64,000 bases of DNA from JAAEUB01 sp964550345 (GCA_964550345.1 CAZJYZ010000003.1:1-64000); one strand, 5' to 3'. Positions 32,709 to 42,067 are shown, numbered from the stretch's first letter. Made by a program: numbers and translations. The notes: generated by a model from the letters alone, not told the origin.

Positions 32709-33962
32709 ATGTCTGCACGCAAACATGTCATCGTGGTCGGCGCTGGAATTGTCGGGGCATCCAGCGCGATCTGGCTCAGGCGGGCGGGCTTTGACGTAAC
32801 ACTGATGGACAAGGGCGAACCAGGAATGGGCACGTCCTATGGCAATGGCGGTATTCTTGCGGCCTGCGCTGTCGTGCCGGTTACCGTACCAGGAATGATC
32901 TTGAAGGGCCCAAAATACCTTGCAGACCCAAACTTCCCGCTCTTTCTGCGCCCAAATTACCTGCCAAAACTAATCCCCTGGATGGCGCGTTACCTCAAAA
33001 ATGCAAATGACAAAGATACACGCCGGATAGCGCGGGGGCTGACGACAGTTCTCGCCGATAGTCTTGAACAGCATCAGGCGCTGACTGCCGGAACTAGTGC
33101 AGCCAAATGGGTGCAGGAAAGCGACTACCTGTTTGCCTATCCTGACCGGGCAGCCTATGACGCTGACGCCTATGTCTGGGAGCTGCGCCGAGAAGCAGGG
33201 TTTGTGCCCGAACTGATTGAGGGACGCGCTGTCCAGGAACGTGAGCCGATCCTCAGCAAGTCAATCAATCTTCTGACCGTCAACAAAAACCACGGCTACA
33301 TCCTGAACCCCGCAAACTATGTGAAAGATCTGGTAAAAGTGTTGACCGATCTTGGCGGCTCTTTTGTGCGGGCGGACGTTAAGGACTTTGAACTGAGTGG
33401 TGGAAACATATCCGCCATTGATACCGATCAGGGGCGTTTTGAATGCGACCGCGCGGTGCTGGCCACTGGGGTTTGGTCCAAACCACTTATGAACAAGCTG
33501 GGTCTGAATGTGCCGCTGGAAGCCGAGCGCGGCTATCACATTGTTTTCCGAAACCCCAACCAAAGACCCAATTGCCCGATGATGGTGACCACAGGGAAAT
33601 TTGTTGCCACGCCAACAGATGAAGGTTTACGCTGTGCTGGTATTGTTGAGTTTGGGGGGCTGAGCGAAAAGATGTCGAAATCCGCCCTGAAACTCATGCG
33701 CAAGAAAGTAAAAGAAGTCTTTCCGGGCATGGAGGCGGAAAGTGAAGAGGAATGGCTTGGGTTCAGACCTGCGCCAAGCGATAGCCTGCCTTTGATCGGA
33801 GAGGTCGCCAATTCCGGCGTTTTCACCGCGTTTGGGCATCACCATGTAGGACTTACCGGCGGGCCAAAAACCGGCCGGATGGTTGCAGATATGATCGCTG
33901 AAAAGCCGTTGAACATAGAAACGACCCCCTTTGCGCCGCAAAGGTTCGCCAAAGGGGCCTAA
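32709..33962 (+). CDS. FAD-dependent D-amino-acid dehydrogenase (DadA-like)
   Basis: The product is 417 residues from the ATG at 32709, behind GGGGGAG (a GTG at 32700 is weaker). The N-terminal dinucleotide fold VIVVGAGIVGASSAIWLRRAGFDVTLMDK binds FAD. SYGNGGILAACAVVPVT, ATGVWSKPLMNKLG, and the C-terminal FRPAPSDSLPLIGEV and FGHHHVGLTGGPKTGRMVADMI match DadA/DAAO-like dehydrogenases. They oxidise D-amino acids, or secondary amines such as hydroxyproline, to keto or imino acids. Gene order suggests it acts on the substrate of the following TRAP transporter. Confidence 0.9.
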   Translation: MSARKHVIVVGAGIVGASSAIWLRRAGFDVTLMDKGEPGMGTSYGNGGILAACAVVPVTVPGMILKGPKYLADPNFPLFLRPNYLPKLIPWMARYLKNANDKDTRRIARGLTTVLADSLEQHQALTAGTSAAKWVQESDYLFAYPDRAAYDADAYVWELRREAGFVPELIEGRAVQEREPILSKSINLLTVNKNHGYILNPANYVKDLVKVLTDLGGSFVRADVKDFELSGGNISAIDTDQGRFECDRAVLATGVWSKPLMNKLGLNVPLEAERGYHIVFRNPNQRPNCPMMVTTGKFVATPTDEGLRCAGIVEFGGLSEKMSKSALKLMRKKVKEVFPGMEAESEEEWLGFRPAPSDSLPLIGEVANSGVFTAFGHHHVGLTGGPKTGRMVADMIAEKPLNIETTPFAPQRFAKGA

Positions 33963-33994
33963 GACAAAACTAATCAACAACAGGGAGAATTAAG

Positions 33995-34969
33995 ATGATG
34001 GTTTCAAGGATAACACTGGCGGCAGCGCTTGCTGCTTCAACGATTGCCTTCTCGGCTACAGCCGAAAGCTGGGATATGCCGATGGCTTATTCCGCAACCA
34101 ACTTCCACTCGGAAATGGGTGTGGTGTTTGCTGACCGGGTACGTGAAAACACCGGTGGAGCGATTGATATTACCGTGCATCCGGGCGGGTCACTTTTTAA
34201 AGGTGGCGAGATCAAACGCGCCATTCAAACCGGTCAGGTAAATATTGGCGAACGCTTCATGGCGGCCCACGCAAACGAAGTACCGCTTCTGGGCTGGGAT
34301 AACTTGCCTTTTGTGGCCACCACGTATGAAGATAACGACCGGCTCTGGGCCGTTGCAGAAGAGCCTGTAAATGCGGCCCTGGCCGACCTCAATCTGGTAA
34401 CGCTTTACACCTGCCCGTGGCCGGGTCAGGGTTTTTACTTCAACAAAGAAGTAGGATCTTCCCAGGATACACAGGGGGTGAAGTTCCGTTCCTATAACAC
34501 CGCCACCGCGACATTTGCCGAAGCGCTGGGCATGGTGCCGGTGCAGGTGGAAGCCGCTGAGCTGAGCCAGGCTTTGGCTACTGGTGTGGCCGAGGCGTTC
34601 ATTTCGTCCGGTTCAACCGGCTATGACCGCAAAGTGTGGGAACACCTGTCGCATTACTACAAGGTCAACGCTTGGCTGCCCCGTAACTATGTGATGGTCA
34701 ACAAGGGTGTATGGGACGGCTTGGATGCCGGAACACAGGCCGCAATCCAGAAAGCTGCTGACGAAACCGGTGCAGATTGCGCTGCCAAGTCGGCCGAACT
34801 GGCCAATTGGTATTTTGAACAGCTTGAAGCCAACGGAATGACGGTTCAGGACGCGGGCCCCGAATTCCTGGCGGAACTTGAGGCTATCGGTGCTGACATG
34901 CAAGCAACATGGCTGGCTGATACCGGTGATGCCGGGCAGGCCATTCTGGACGCATACAACGCCAACTAA
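33995..34969 (+). CDS. TRAP transporter substrate-binding protein, DctP family
   Basis: The 324-residue product has a signal peptide (MMVSRITLAAALAASTIAFSATA) and the DctP pattern: PMAYSATNFHSEMGVVFADRV, VHPGGSLFKGGEIKRAIQTGQVNIGE, VKFRSYNTATATFAEALGMVPVQV and AEAFISSGSTGYDRKVWEH. It binds a carboxylate-bearing solute in the periplasm; the arginine in KFRSY would normally hold the carboxylate. AGGGAGAA lies upstream of the paired ATGs at 33995/33998. It is followed by DctQ and DctM genes. Confidence 0.93.
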   Translation: MMVSRITLAAALAASTIAFSATAESWDMPMAYSATNFHSEMGVVFADRVRENTGGAIDITVHPGGSLFKGGEIKRAIQTGQVNIGERFMAAHANEVPLLGWDNLPFVATTYEDNDRLWAVAEEPVNAALADLNLVTLYTCPWPGQGFYFNKEVGSSQDTQGVKFRSYNTATATFAEALGMVPVQVEAAELSQALATGVAEAFISSGSTGYDRKVWEHLSHYYKVNAWLPRNYVMVNKGVWDGLDAGTQAAIQKAADETGADCAAKSAELANWYFEQLEANGMTVQDAGPEFLAELEAIGADMQATWLADTGDAGQAILDAYNAN

Positions 34970-34983
34970 GGCGTGAAAACAGC

Positions 34984-35006
34984 GGCTCCGGGCAGTGCCC
35001 GGGGCC
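34984..35006 (+). terminator. Attenuating hairpin between the TRAP binding protein and permease genes
   Basis: GGCTCCGGGC at 34984-34993 pairs with GCCCGGGGCC at 34997-35006 (one G-U) around a three-base loop, followed by TATCTTTTT. It probably lowers expression of the membrane genes relative to the binding protein, as in the aap operon. Confidence 0.8.
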
Positions 35007-35033
35007 GTATCTTTTTGGGGCAGGGGGTTCACT

Positions 35034-35747
35034 ATGCGAGATTGGCAACCATTTCTGGGCCTGCCGCTTTGGGTTTGGCTATTCGTTTTGCCAACAATCC
35101 TTGCGGCACTTTGCCTTGCAAAGCGGGACATGATGGGGCGTATTCTGCGCCCGGTCTGGCGCGTGCTTGATCGGGCATATTTGGGTGCCGGGGTGCTGGC
35201 TGCCGTATTCATGGTCACAATTCTGCTACTCATTGTTGCACAGATGATAGCGCGCTGGAGCGGTTGGGTTTTTCCAGGTTCGACCGAATATGCCGGTTAT
35301 GCCATGGCTGCCACGTCCTTCTTTGCGCTGGCCCATGCCTTGACGCGCGGGTCGCATATCCGCGTTTCCATCCTTTTGAATTCTAGCAAATTCCTTCATT
35401 ATTGGCTGGATGCATTTGCGATGCTTCTGGGCGCGGTGATCGCCACCTATTTCGCCCGCTTCGCGGTGAAAACCAATATCATGTCCGAGATGCTGAACGA
35501 CCGTACGCAGGGTCAGGATTTCGTGCCTGAAAGCCTTCTGACTTTCTTTTCGATGTTCACGACCTGGCCGTGGGAATGGGGCACGTTGTGGGCGGGCAGC
35601 GGCGGCGAATGGGTTTATACGCCCGTCTGGCTGCCTCAGCTTCCAATGTCTATCGGCGCTATTCTGCTGGCCATTGCGGTTTGGGATAATCTCACAAGGC
35701 TGTTGGTGAACGGCAAAAGCAGCATTGTCGGGGAGTCTGTAGAATGA
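35034..35747 (+). CDS. TRAP transporter small permease, DctQ family
   Basis: The product is 237 residues from the ATG at 35034. Four or more hydrophobic segments include the DctQ core VMAQ-like AQMIARWSGWVFPGSTEYAGYAMAATSFFALAHALTRGSHIRV. The protein is longer than minimal DctQ (about 160-200) and has an extra N-terminal membrane segment. It forms the transporter with the DctM protein, whose start overlaps its stop (ATGA). Confidence 0.9.
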   Translation: MRDWQPFLGLPLWVWLFVLPTILAALCLAKRDMMGRILRPVWRVLDRAYLGAGVLAAVFMVTILLLIVAQMIARWSGWVFPGSTEYAGYAMAATSFFALAHALTRGSHIRVSILLNSSKFLHYWLDAFAMLLGAVIATYFARFAVKTNIMSEMLNDRTQGQDFVPESLLTFFSMFTTWPWEWGTLWAGSGGEWVYTPVWLPQLPMSIGAILLAIAVWDNLTRLLVNGKSSIVGESVE

Positions 35748-37057
35748 CCGAACTTTATGCCACGGTAATATTTCTGTTTGTCCTCTTCGCCCTTCTGGGC
35801 TCATCAGTCTGGATCGGCCTGGCCCTGATGGGCGTGGCCTGGGTGGGGATGGAGCTTTTCACAAGCCGCCCCGCTGGTGACGCCATGATTACGACGATCT
35901 GGACCGGGGCCTCAAGCTGGACCCTGACCGCTTTGCCCTTGTTTATCTGGATGGGCGAGATCCTCTATCGAACCCGGTTATCCGAAGACATGTTCCGCGG
36001 CCTTGTGCCGTGGATGCGCTGGTTGCCCGGTGGCTTGCTGCACACCAACATTGCTGGCTGCACCATTTTCGCGGCGGTTTCCGGATCATCCGCCGCCACC
36101 CTGACCACGGTCGGAAAAATGTCGATCCCCGAGCTGCGCAAACGCGGCTATCCCGAATATATGATCATCGGCACCCTTGCCGGTGCGGCGACCCTTGGCC
36201 TGATGATCCCCCCTTCGCTGACGCTGATTGTCTATGGGGTGGCGATTAACGAAAGCATTACCAAATTGTTCATGGCCGGGATCATACCCGGTCTGGTGCT
36301 GGCCGGATTGTTCACGCTCTATATTTTTGGCTGGCATTTCCTGTCCAAAGGCCAGAGGCCCGAGAAAGAGCCGCATATGAGCTTTGGCACGATGCTGAAC
36401 GAAAGCAAGTTTCTGATACCTGTACTGATGCTGGTCACAGCAGTGATCGGCTCCATGTATCTGGGTCTTGCCACCGCGACCGAGGCTGCGGCGGTTGGCG
36501 TCATTGGCGCTTTGTCACTGGCGGCCATGCAACGGTCCCTGAACTGGAAGACCTTTTCGGCCTCCCTGATGGGGGCGACCCGGACCAGCGCCATGATCGC
36601 GCTGATCCTGATGGGCGCGTCTTTCCTGTCGCTGTCCATGGGCTTTACCGGCCTGCCGCGTGCTCTGGCTGCTTGGATTGACGGTATGAACCTGTCACCG
36701 ATCGTGCTGATCGCCGCGCTGACCGTGTTTTACGTAGTGCTGGGCATGTTCCTTGACGGTATCTCGTCCGTGGTGCTGACAATGGCCATTGTTGAACCTA
36801 TGATCCGTCAGGCCGGGATTGATGTGATCTGGTTCGGTATCTTCATTGTTGTGGTGGTTGAGATGGCACAGGTTACGCCGCCTATCGGCTTTAACCTGTT
36901 TGTTCTGCAAGGCATGACACGGCATGAAATATCCTACATTTCCAAAACAGCGATACCGATGGTTGGGTTGATGCTGGTCATGGTGGTGATACTGGTCATG
37001 TGGCCCGAGCTTGCAACATGGCTGCCGGACAATATCCGCAAAGGGCCATCTGGCTAG
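35744..37057 (+). CDS. TRAP transporter large permease, DctM family
   Basis: The 437-residue product has about twelve hydrophobic segments. DctM features include GEILYRTRLSEDMFRGLVPWM, GCTIFAAVSGSSAATLTTVGKMSIPEL, IGTLAGAATLGLMIPPSLTLIVYGV and VTPPIGFNLFVLQGM. It carries the sodium-driven transport step. The stop lies 203 bp before boxC, with no obvious terminator and two inverted repeats in between. Confidence 0.94.
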   Translation: MTELYATVIFLFVLFALLGSSVWIGLALMGVAWVGMELFTSRPAGDAMITTIWTGASSWTLTALPLFIWMGEILYRTRLSEDMFRGLVPWMRWLPGGLLHTNIAGCTIFAAVSGSSAATLTTVGKMSIPELRKRGYPEYMIIGTLAGAATLGLMIPPSLTLIVYGVAINESITKLFMAGIIPGLVLAGLFTLYIFGWHFLSKGQRPEKEPHMSFGTMLNESKFLIPVLMLVTAVIGSMYLGLATATEAAAVGVIGALSLAAMQRSLNWKTFSASLMGATRTSAMIALILMGASFLSLSMGFTGLPRALAAWIDGMNLSPIVLIAALTVFYVVLGMFLDGISSVVLTMAIVEPMIRQAGIDVIWFGIFIVVVVEMAQVTPPIGFNLFVLQGMTRHEISYISKTAIPMVGLMLVMVVILVMWPELATWLPDNIRKGPSG

Positions 37058-37104
37058 GGGTGGCAGTCGGGTTGAAGCTGACTCCTTCGGTGAAAACTGG
37101 TAAA

Positions 37105-37150
37105 TACGTTACGTAATACCGATTTAGGATTTACTCCGGAATGTCGGTAT
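37105..37150. promoter_or_regulatory. Inverted repeats upstream of boxC
   Basis: TACGT-T-ACGTA is a perfect palindrome at 37105-37115. ATACCGA at 37116-37122 recurs inverted as TCGGTAT at 37144-37150. They lie about 75-100 bp upstream of the boxC promoter candidate and could be operators for a box regulator. No BoxR-like gene is in the window. Confidence 0.5.
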
Positions 37151-37202
37151 AATGCATTGTTATCGTTGCTGAAGTTATCCTATTGGTGCGATTGCTGCAG
37201 CT

Positions 37203-37230
37203 TTGACTGTTTCCTAGAGTGTATTATACA
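37203..37230 (+). promoter_or_regulatory. Candidate sigma-70 promoter for boxCBA
   Basis: TTGACT at 37203-37208 and TATACA at 37225-37230 with 16-bp spacing fit a sigma-70 promoter about 30 bp before the boxC start at 37261. It supports boxCBA having its own promoter apart from the TRAP genes. Confidence 0.5.
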
Positions 37231-37260
37231 AGCGTTGACAGGCTCAAAAGGAAACCGCGC

Positions 37261-38916
37261 ATGACCAAAATTATAGATTTCCAGACCGCCCCGGAGCATT
37301 ACCGCCATTGGCGGGTGGAGTATCTGGGCGATGTGGCCAATCTTTATATGGATGTGGACGAGGACGGTGGGTTGTTTGAGGGGTATCAGCTTAAACTGAA
37401 TTCTTATGACCTGAGTGTTGATATCGAACTGGCTGATGTGGTTCAGCGTATGCGCTTTGAGCACCCTGAAGTGGGTGCGGTGGTGATGCGTTCGGGCAAG
37501 GACAATGTGTTTTGCGCCGGGGCGAATATCCGCATGCTGGGCGGTGCAGAGCACGCCCACAAGGTGAATTTCTGCAAATTCACCAATGAGACCCGCAATA
37601 CATTTGAAGCTGCGGGGGCTGAAAGTGCTCAGCCCTATATTTGTGCTGTCAAAGGCGCCTGTGCCGGGGGCGGGTACGAGCTTGCCCTGGCCTGCGACCA
37701 TATCATGCTGACCGATGATGGTTCATCTTCCGTGGCTTTGCCCGAAGTGCCTTTGCTGGCCGTTTTACCCGGCACCGGGGGGCTGACACGCGTTACCGAC
37801 AAACGCAAATTGCGCCGCGACCGTGCCGATGTGTTCAGCTCGACCGAAGAGGGCCTGCGTGGACCGAAAGCACTGGCTTGGGGTCTGGTGGACGAAAGCG
37901 TGCCGAATGCCAGATTTAATGATGTTGTGGCTGAACGGGCCGAGGAGTTCGCAGGCCGCAGCGACAAGAAGGCCTACAAGGGTATCAAACTAACACCTTT
38001 GTCCCGCGAGATTGGTGAGGATGGCGGCCTGACCTATTCAAGTGTCCGTGTTGATGTGAACCGTGCAGCAAGAAATGCGACGATCACCATCAATGGTCCC
38101 GAGGCGGACGCCGGCAGCATCGCTGACCTGCATGAAGATGGTGCACAGAGCTGGGCCCTGCGCGTAGCGCGCGAGCTGGACGACGCCATCCTGCACCTGC
38201 GGTTTAACGAGCTTGAACTGGGCACTTTGATTTTTGAGGCGCAAGGAGACAGCGCGCACGTGCTAGCACATGAAAAACTGCTGCTTGATAATCAGGATGA
38301 CTGGCTTGCACGTGAAGTCCTGCTTTACTGGAAACGGGTGCTGAAACGTATAGACCTGACCTCACGTTCGCTGGTGGCAATGGTTGCACCGGGTTCCTGT
38401 TTTGCCGGGATGCTGGCTGAGATCCTGTTCGCGGTTGACCGCTCCTTCATGGCGGATGGTGACTTTGAGGATGACGACCGCCCCGAGGCCATGATTGCGC
38501 TCAGCGAAGGTAATTTTGGCGCATACAGAATGTCCAACGATCTGACACGTCTTGAGACGCGATTTCTGGGCACACCTGAGGCCGTTGAAGCCGCGCGGGC
38601 CGAAATTGGCAACATGCTGGATGCGCAGGCAGCGGATGATCTTGGGCTGGTCACTTTCGCCTATGATGACATCGACTGGGAGGATGAGATCCGGATCTTC
38701 CTCGAAGAGCGTGCCAGTTTCTCGCCAGATGCTTTGACGGGGATGGAGGCAAACCTGCGCTTCCCCGGACCGGAAACCATGGAGACACGCATATTCGGAC
38801 GGTTGACCGCGTGGCAAAACTGGATATTCCAGCGCCCCAACGCCGTCGGCGAAACAGGGGCATTGCAGCGCTACGGCACCGGAATTCGCGGTGAATACGA
38901 CAAGCGCAGAGTTTAG
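37261..38916 (+). CDS. boxC: 2,3-Epoxybenzoyl-CoA dihydrolase BoxC
   Basis: The product is 551 residues from the ATG at 37261, behind AAGGAAA; the frame to 37219 lacks similarity. The length is typical of BoxC (about 550-560). It is an enoyl-CoA hydratase-superfamily protein, with FCAGANIRMLGG forming the oxyanion hole and CAVKGACAGGGYELALACD as the second crotonase motif. BoxC opens the epoxide-bearing ring of epoxybenzoyl-CoA to 3,4-didehydroadipyl-CoA semialdehyde and formate. It is the first of boxC-boxB-boxA. Confidence 0.94.
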   Translation: MTKIIDFQTAPEHYRHWRVEYLGDVANLYMDVDEDGGLFEGYQLKLNSYDLSVDIELADVVQRMRFEHPEVGAVVMRSGKDNVFCAGANIRMLGGAEHAHKVNFCKFTNETRNTFEAAGAESAQPYICAVKGACAGGGYELALACDHIMLTDDGSSSVALPEVPLLAVLPGTGGLTRVTDKRKLRRDRADVFSSTEEGLRGPKALAWGLVDESVPNARFNDVVAERAEEFAGRSDKKAYKGIKLTPLSREIGEDGGLTYSSVRVDVNRAARNATITINGPEADAGSIADLHEDGAQSWALRVARELDDAILHLRFNELELGTLIFEAQGDSAHVLAHEKLLLDNQDDWLAREVLLYWKRVLKRIDLTSRSLVAMVAPGSCFAGMLAEILFAVDRSFMADGDFEDDDRPEAMIALSEGNFGAYRMSNDLTRLETRFLGTPEAVEAARAEIGNMLDAQAADDLGLVTFAYDDIDWEDEIRIFLEERASFSPDALTGMEANLRFPGPETMETRIFGRLTAWQNWIFQRPNAVGETGALQRYGTGIRGEYDKRRV

Positions 38917-38937
38917 AAAGATAATAGGGAGACGACG

Positions 38938-40389
38938 ATGAGTGAGGCATGGGAAGTAAGTTACGACACGCAAATACCAAACAATATCGGGCTTTCAAGT
39001 GACCGCAGGGTCCTGAAAGCACTGGAAAAATGGCATCCGGGCTATATTGACTGGTGGAAAGGCTCGGGCCCTGACGGGTTTCTGGAAGACCTGGTTTACC
39101 TGCGCACCGCGATCAGCGTTGACCCCAAAGGTTGGGCCAAGTTTGATTATGTGAAGATGCCAGAATACCGTTGGGGCATTCTGCTGGCCCCACAGGTTGA
39201 GGGGCGGATCATCCCCTGTGGTCAGCATTACGGCGAACCGGCCTGGCAGGAAGTGCCGGGCGAATACCGTGCCCTGATGCGCCGCCTGATCGTCATTCAG
39301 GGGGACACGGAACCCGCCTCAGTCGAGCAGCAGCGCTTTCTGGGCAAAACCGCGCCTTCGCTTTATGACATGCGCAACCTCTTTCAGGTCAATGTTGAAG
39401 AGGGCCGCCACCTTTGGGCGATGGTTTACCTGCTACAGAAATACTTCGGCGCGGATGGGCGCGAAGAAGCAAACGAGCTGCTAAAACGTCAATCAGGCTC
39501 GGAAGAAAAGCCACGCATGCTGGGTGCCTTTAATGAAGAAACGCCTGATTGGCTTTCTTTCTTCATGTTCACCTATTTCACGGATCGTGATGGGAAAATG
39601 CAGCTTGAGGCGCTGGCGCAGTCGGGCTTTGACCCGCTGTCACGCACCTGCCGTTTCATGCTGACTGAAGAAGCGCACCACATGTTTGTGGGGGAAACTG
39701 GCGTTGGGCGTACGCTACAGCGCACCTGCGAAGCAATGAACGAGGCCGGTATCACCGATCCTTATGACATCGACAAAATTCGCAGCCTAGGCGTCATTGA
39801 CCTTCCGACCATCCAGAAAAAGCTGAACCTGCATTACACGCTGTCACTTGATCTGTTCGGGGGCGAGGTTTCGACCAACGCCGCCAACGCCTTCAATTCC
39901 GGCATCAAAGGGCGATATCAGGAACCAAAGATTGATGATGACCACAAGCTGACAAACGATACCTATCCGGTGGCTGAATTTACGGACGGTAAAATTCAGG
40001 TCAAAGACGTGCCCGCTTTGACGGCCATCAACATGCGTCTGCGCGATGATTACACCAATGACGCTGCGGGTGGCGTCAAACGCTGGAACGCTATCATCAA
40101 AAAGCTGGGGGTCGACTTTGAGCTGACCCTGCCGCATGAAGGTTTCCACCGTAAAATCGGTGTCTTTAACGGGGCGCCGATCACACCGGGTGGGGTGGTT
40201 ATCTCGGCCGAAGAGTGGAAAGCTAAGCGTGACGAATGGCTGCCTTCGAAGGCCGATGGAGACTTTATCCAGTCGCTCATGGTGGCAGTGACTGCACCGG
40301 GCGAATATGCTGGCTGGATCGCCCCGCCACGGGTCGGCATCGACAACAAACCGGGTGATTTCGAATATGTGCAGATATATGACGCGTAG
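38938..40389 (+). CDS. boxB: Benzoyl-CoA 2,3-epoxidase, oxygenase component BoxB
   Basis: The 483-residue product matches BoxB in length (about 475). Diiron-ligand candidates are EEGRH at residues 154-158 and EEAHH at 244-248, both ExxH. The N-terminal IPNNIGLSSDRRVLKALEKWHPGYIDWW and the C-terminal PPRVGIDNKPGDFEYVQIY fit the family. BoxB inserts one oxygen atom into benzoyl-CoA using electrons from BoxA. GGGAGACG precedes the ATG at 38938. Confidence 0.95.
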   Translation: MSEAWEVSYDTQIPNNIGLSSDRRVLKALEKWHPGYIDWWKGSGPDGFLEDLVYLRTAISVDPKGWAKFDYVKMPEYRWGILLAPQVEGRIIPCGQHYGEPAWQEVPGEYRALMRRLIVIQGDTEPASVEQQRFLGKTAPSLYDMRNLFQVNVEEGRHLWAMVYLLQKYFGADGREEANELLKRQSGSEEKPRMLGAFNEETPDWLSFFMFTYFTDRDGKMQLEALAQSGFDPLSRTCRFMLTEEAHHMFVGETGVGRTLQRTCEAMNEAGITDPYDIDKIRSLGVIDLPTIQKKLNLHYTLSLDLFGGEVSTNAANAFNSGIKGRYQEPKIDDDHKLTNDTYPVAEFTDGKIQVKDVPALTAINMRLRDDYTNDAAGGVKRWNAIIKKLGVDFELTLPHEGFHRKIGVFNGAPITPGGVVISAEEWKAKRDEWLPSKADGDFIQSLMVAVTAPGEYAGWIAPPRVGIDNKPGDFEYVQIYDA

Positions 40390-41577
40390 GTGCTCACCTT
40401 GAATGCCCCTGTCAAACAGCACCTGATCGACCCGGAAATCTGTATTCGCTGTTACACCTGCGAAGAGATTTGCCCGGTGGATGCGATCAGTCACAATGAT
40501 GACAATGTCGTTGTGGATGCCACGATTTGTGACCATTGCATGGATTGCATTTCGCCCTGCCCAACCGGGTCCATTGACGAATGGCGGGTGGTCGCCAAAC
40601 CCTATTCGCTGGATGAACAGCTTGAATGGATGGAACTGCCTGAGCAGGAAGAGATATCCGAGGCCGGGGGGGATGAAAGCGGTGATGTCATCGCTGCCCT
40701 GCTGGCCGAGGCCCAAGCGGGTGCAGGTGGTAATGCTGTGGCGCCGGTTTCGGCCTCGAAACCGTCCATCAACCTCTTTCCCCCGTCCTCTCCGGTTGAA
40801 GCGATTGTACAGGGTAATTTTCGCCTGACGAAGGAGGGTGCTGATGCCGATATTCGACATATCATCCTGAGCCTTGGCAGCCATTCCTTTCCTGTGCTTG
40901 AAGGACAAAGCGTGGGGATCACGCCGCCGGGGACGGATGCCAGTGGCAAGCCGCACCAGCCCCGGCTTTATACCATTTCTTCCCCGCGTGATGGTGAGCG
41001 GCCGAACACGAATAACCTGTCCCTGACGGTCAAACGGGAAGAAAGCGGCGTTTGTTCAAATTACTTGTGCGACCTTGAAAAAGGGGCGACGGTGCAGCTT
41101 TCTGGTCCGTTCGGGTCAACCTTCCTGCTGCCCAATGATCCCAATGCCCGGCTGATCATGATCTGCACCGGCACCGGATCAGCGCCGTTTCGGGCTTTTA
41201 CCATGCACCACCAACGGGTGATGCCTGATGTGAAGGGCGCGCTGCATCTTTTCTTTGGGGCGCGAACACCTGACGCTCTCCCTTATTTCGGCCCATTGGG
41301 GAAAGTCCCCGAGGCATTCCTGGCCAAGCATTTTGCCTTCAGCCGGGTTGAAGACACGCCCAAAACATATGTGCAGGACAAGCTACGGGCGCAGGCTGAA
41401 ACTCTTGGTGCGATGTTACGTGAGCCGACGACCTATATCTATCTGTGTGGCCTGAAAGCGATGGAGCAGGGGGTCGAAGATGCTTTTACAGAAATTGCTG
41501 AAAGTGCAGGGCTGAAATGGAATGAGCTGCGTGAGAGCATGCGCAACTCGGGCCGATACCACGTTGAAACCTACTGA
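40390..41577 (+). CDS. boxA: Benzoyl-CoA epoxidase, reductase component BoxA
   Basis: The product is about 395 residues. Two 4Fe-4S motifs lie at the N-terminus: cysteines 18, 21, 24, 28 and 47, 50, 53, 57 (CIRCYTCEEIC, CDHCMDCISPC). They are followed by an FAD/NAD(P)H ferredoxin reductase domain (RLYTISSPRDG, ICTGTGSAPFRAF, IYLCGLKAMEQGV) ending RYHVETY. BoxA passes electrons from NADPH to BoxB. The start is either GTG 40390 directly after boxB, or TTG 40399, which has the better ribosome-site spacing. Confidence 0.93.
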   Translation: MLTLNAPVKQHLIDPEICIRCYTCEEICPVDAISHNDDNVVVDATICDHCMDCISPCPTGSIDEWRVVAKPYSLDEQLEWMELPEQEEISEAGGDESGDVIAALLAEAQAGAGGNAVAPVSASKPSINLFPPSSPVEAIVQGNFRLTKEGADADIRHIILSLGSHSFPVLEGQSVGITPPGTDASGKPHQPRLYTISSPRDGERPNTNNLSLTVKREESGVCSNYLCDLEKGATVQLSGPFGSTFLLPNDPNARLIMICTGTGSAPFRAFTMHHQRVMPDVKGALHLFFGARTPDALPYFGPLGKVPEAFLAKHFAFSRVEDTPKTYVQDKLRAQAETLGAMLREPTTYIYLCGLKAMEQGVEDAFTEIAESAGLKWNELRESMRNSGRYHVETY

Positions 41578-41589
41578 GAGAACGCGCAA

Positions 41590-42036
41590 GTGACTGATAA
41601 TCCGACGGTGCCCGCCGGTGCTGAACCCTTTGAGTATACTATCCGTGTCGGCTGGGCCGATTGCGACCCTGAAACCATCGCCTTTACCGGCCGCATCCCC
41701 TATTTCGCACTCGAGGCAATTGATGCCTGGTGGGAAACTCATATGGGTATTGACTGGTACGCGCTGAATGTTGACCGCAACGTGGGCACGCCGTTTGTGC
41801 ATATGAGCCTTGATTTCTCGTCGCCCGTAACACCACGCCACCGGCTGATTTGCACGGTTGAGCTGATCAAGGTTGGCAACAGGTCAATCCATTATCGCGT
41901 CTGCGGCTATCAGGACGGAACCCTTTGCTTTAAGGGCAAGTTCGTGTCCGTCTTTGTTGCGGCCAAAGCATTGGGCAAGCTTGAGCCCCCGGCTGACTTG
42001 CTTGCGTTGTTGGCTTCCCACGTCGTGGCTGAATAA
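41590..42036 (+). CDS. Hotdog-fold thioesterase, 4HBT family
   Basis: The product is 148 residues from a GTG at 41590. VGWADCDPETIAFTGRIPYFALEAIDAWW matches the 4-hydroxybenzoyl-CoA thioesterase-type hotdog pattern, with an aspartate in DCDP as the likely catalytic residue. It lies 12 bp after boxA. It could release an acid from benzoyl-CoA or a ring-cleavage CoA ester, acting as an overflow valve; the substrate is inferred from context only. Confidence 0.85.
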   Translation: MTDNPTVPAGAEPFEYTIRVGWADCDPETIAFTGRIPYFALEAIDAWWETHMGIDWYALNVDRNVGTPFVHMSLDFSSPVTPRHRLICTVELIKVGNRSIHYRVCGYQDGTLCFKGKFVSVFVAAKALGKLEPPADLLALLASHVVAE

Positions 42037-42067
42037 GCGCAGGTACCGGCCCTGACACTGCGGCCAC

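Noticed and set aside
39844..40956. 370-codon minus-strand frame opposite boxB-boxA
   Set aside because: Antisense to two genes with clear catalytic motifs; the long open run follows from G+C-rich codon bias.
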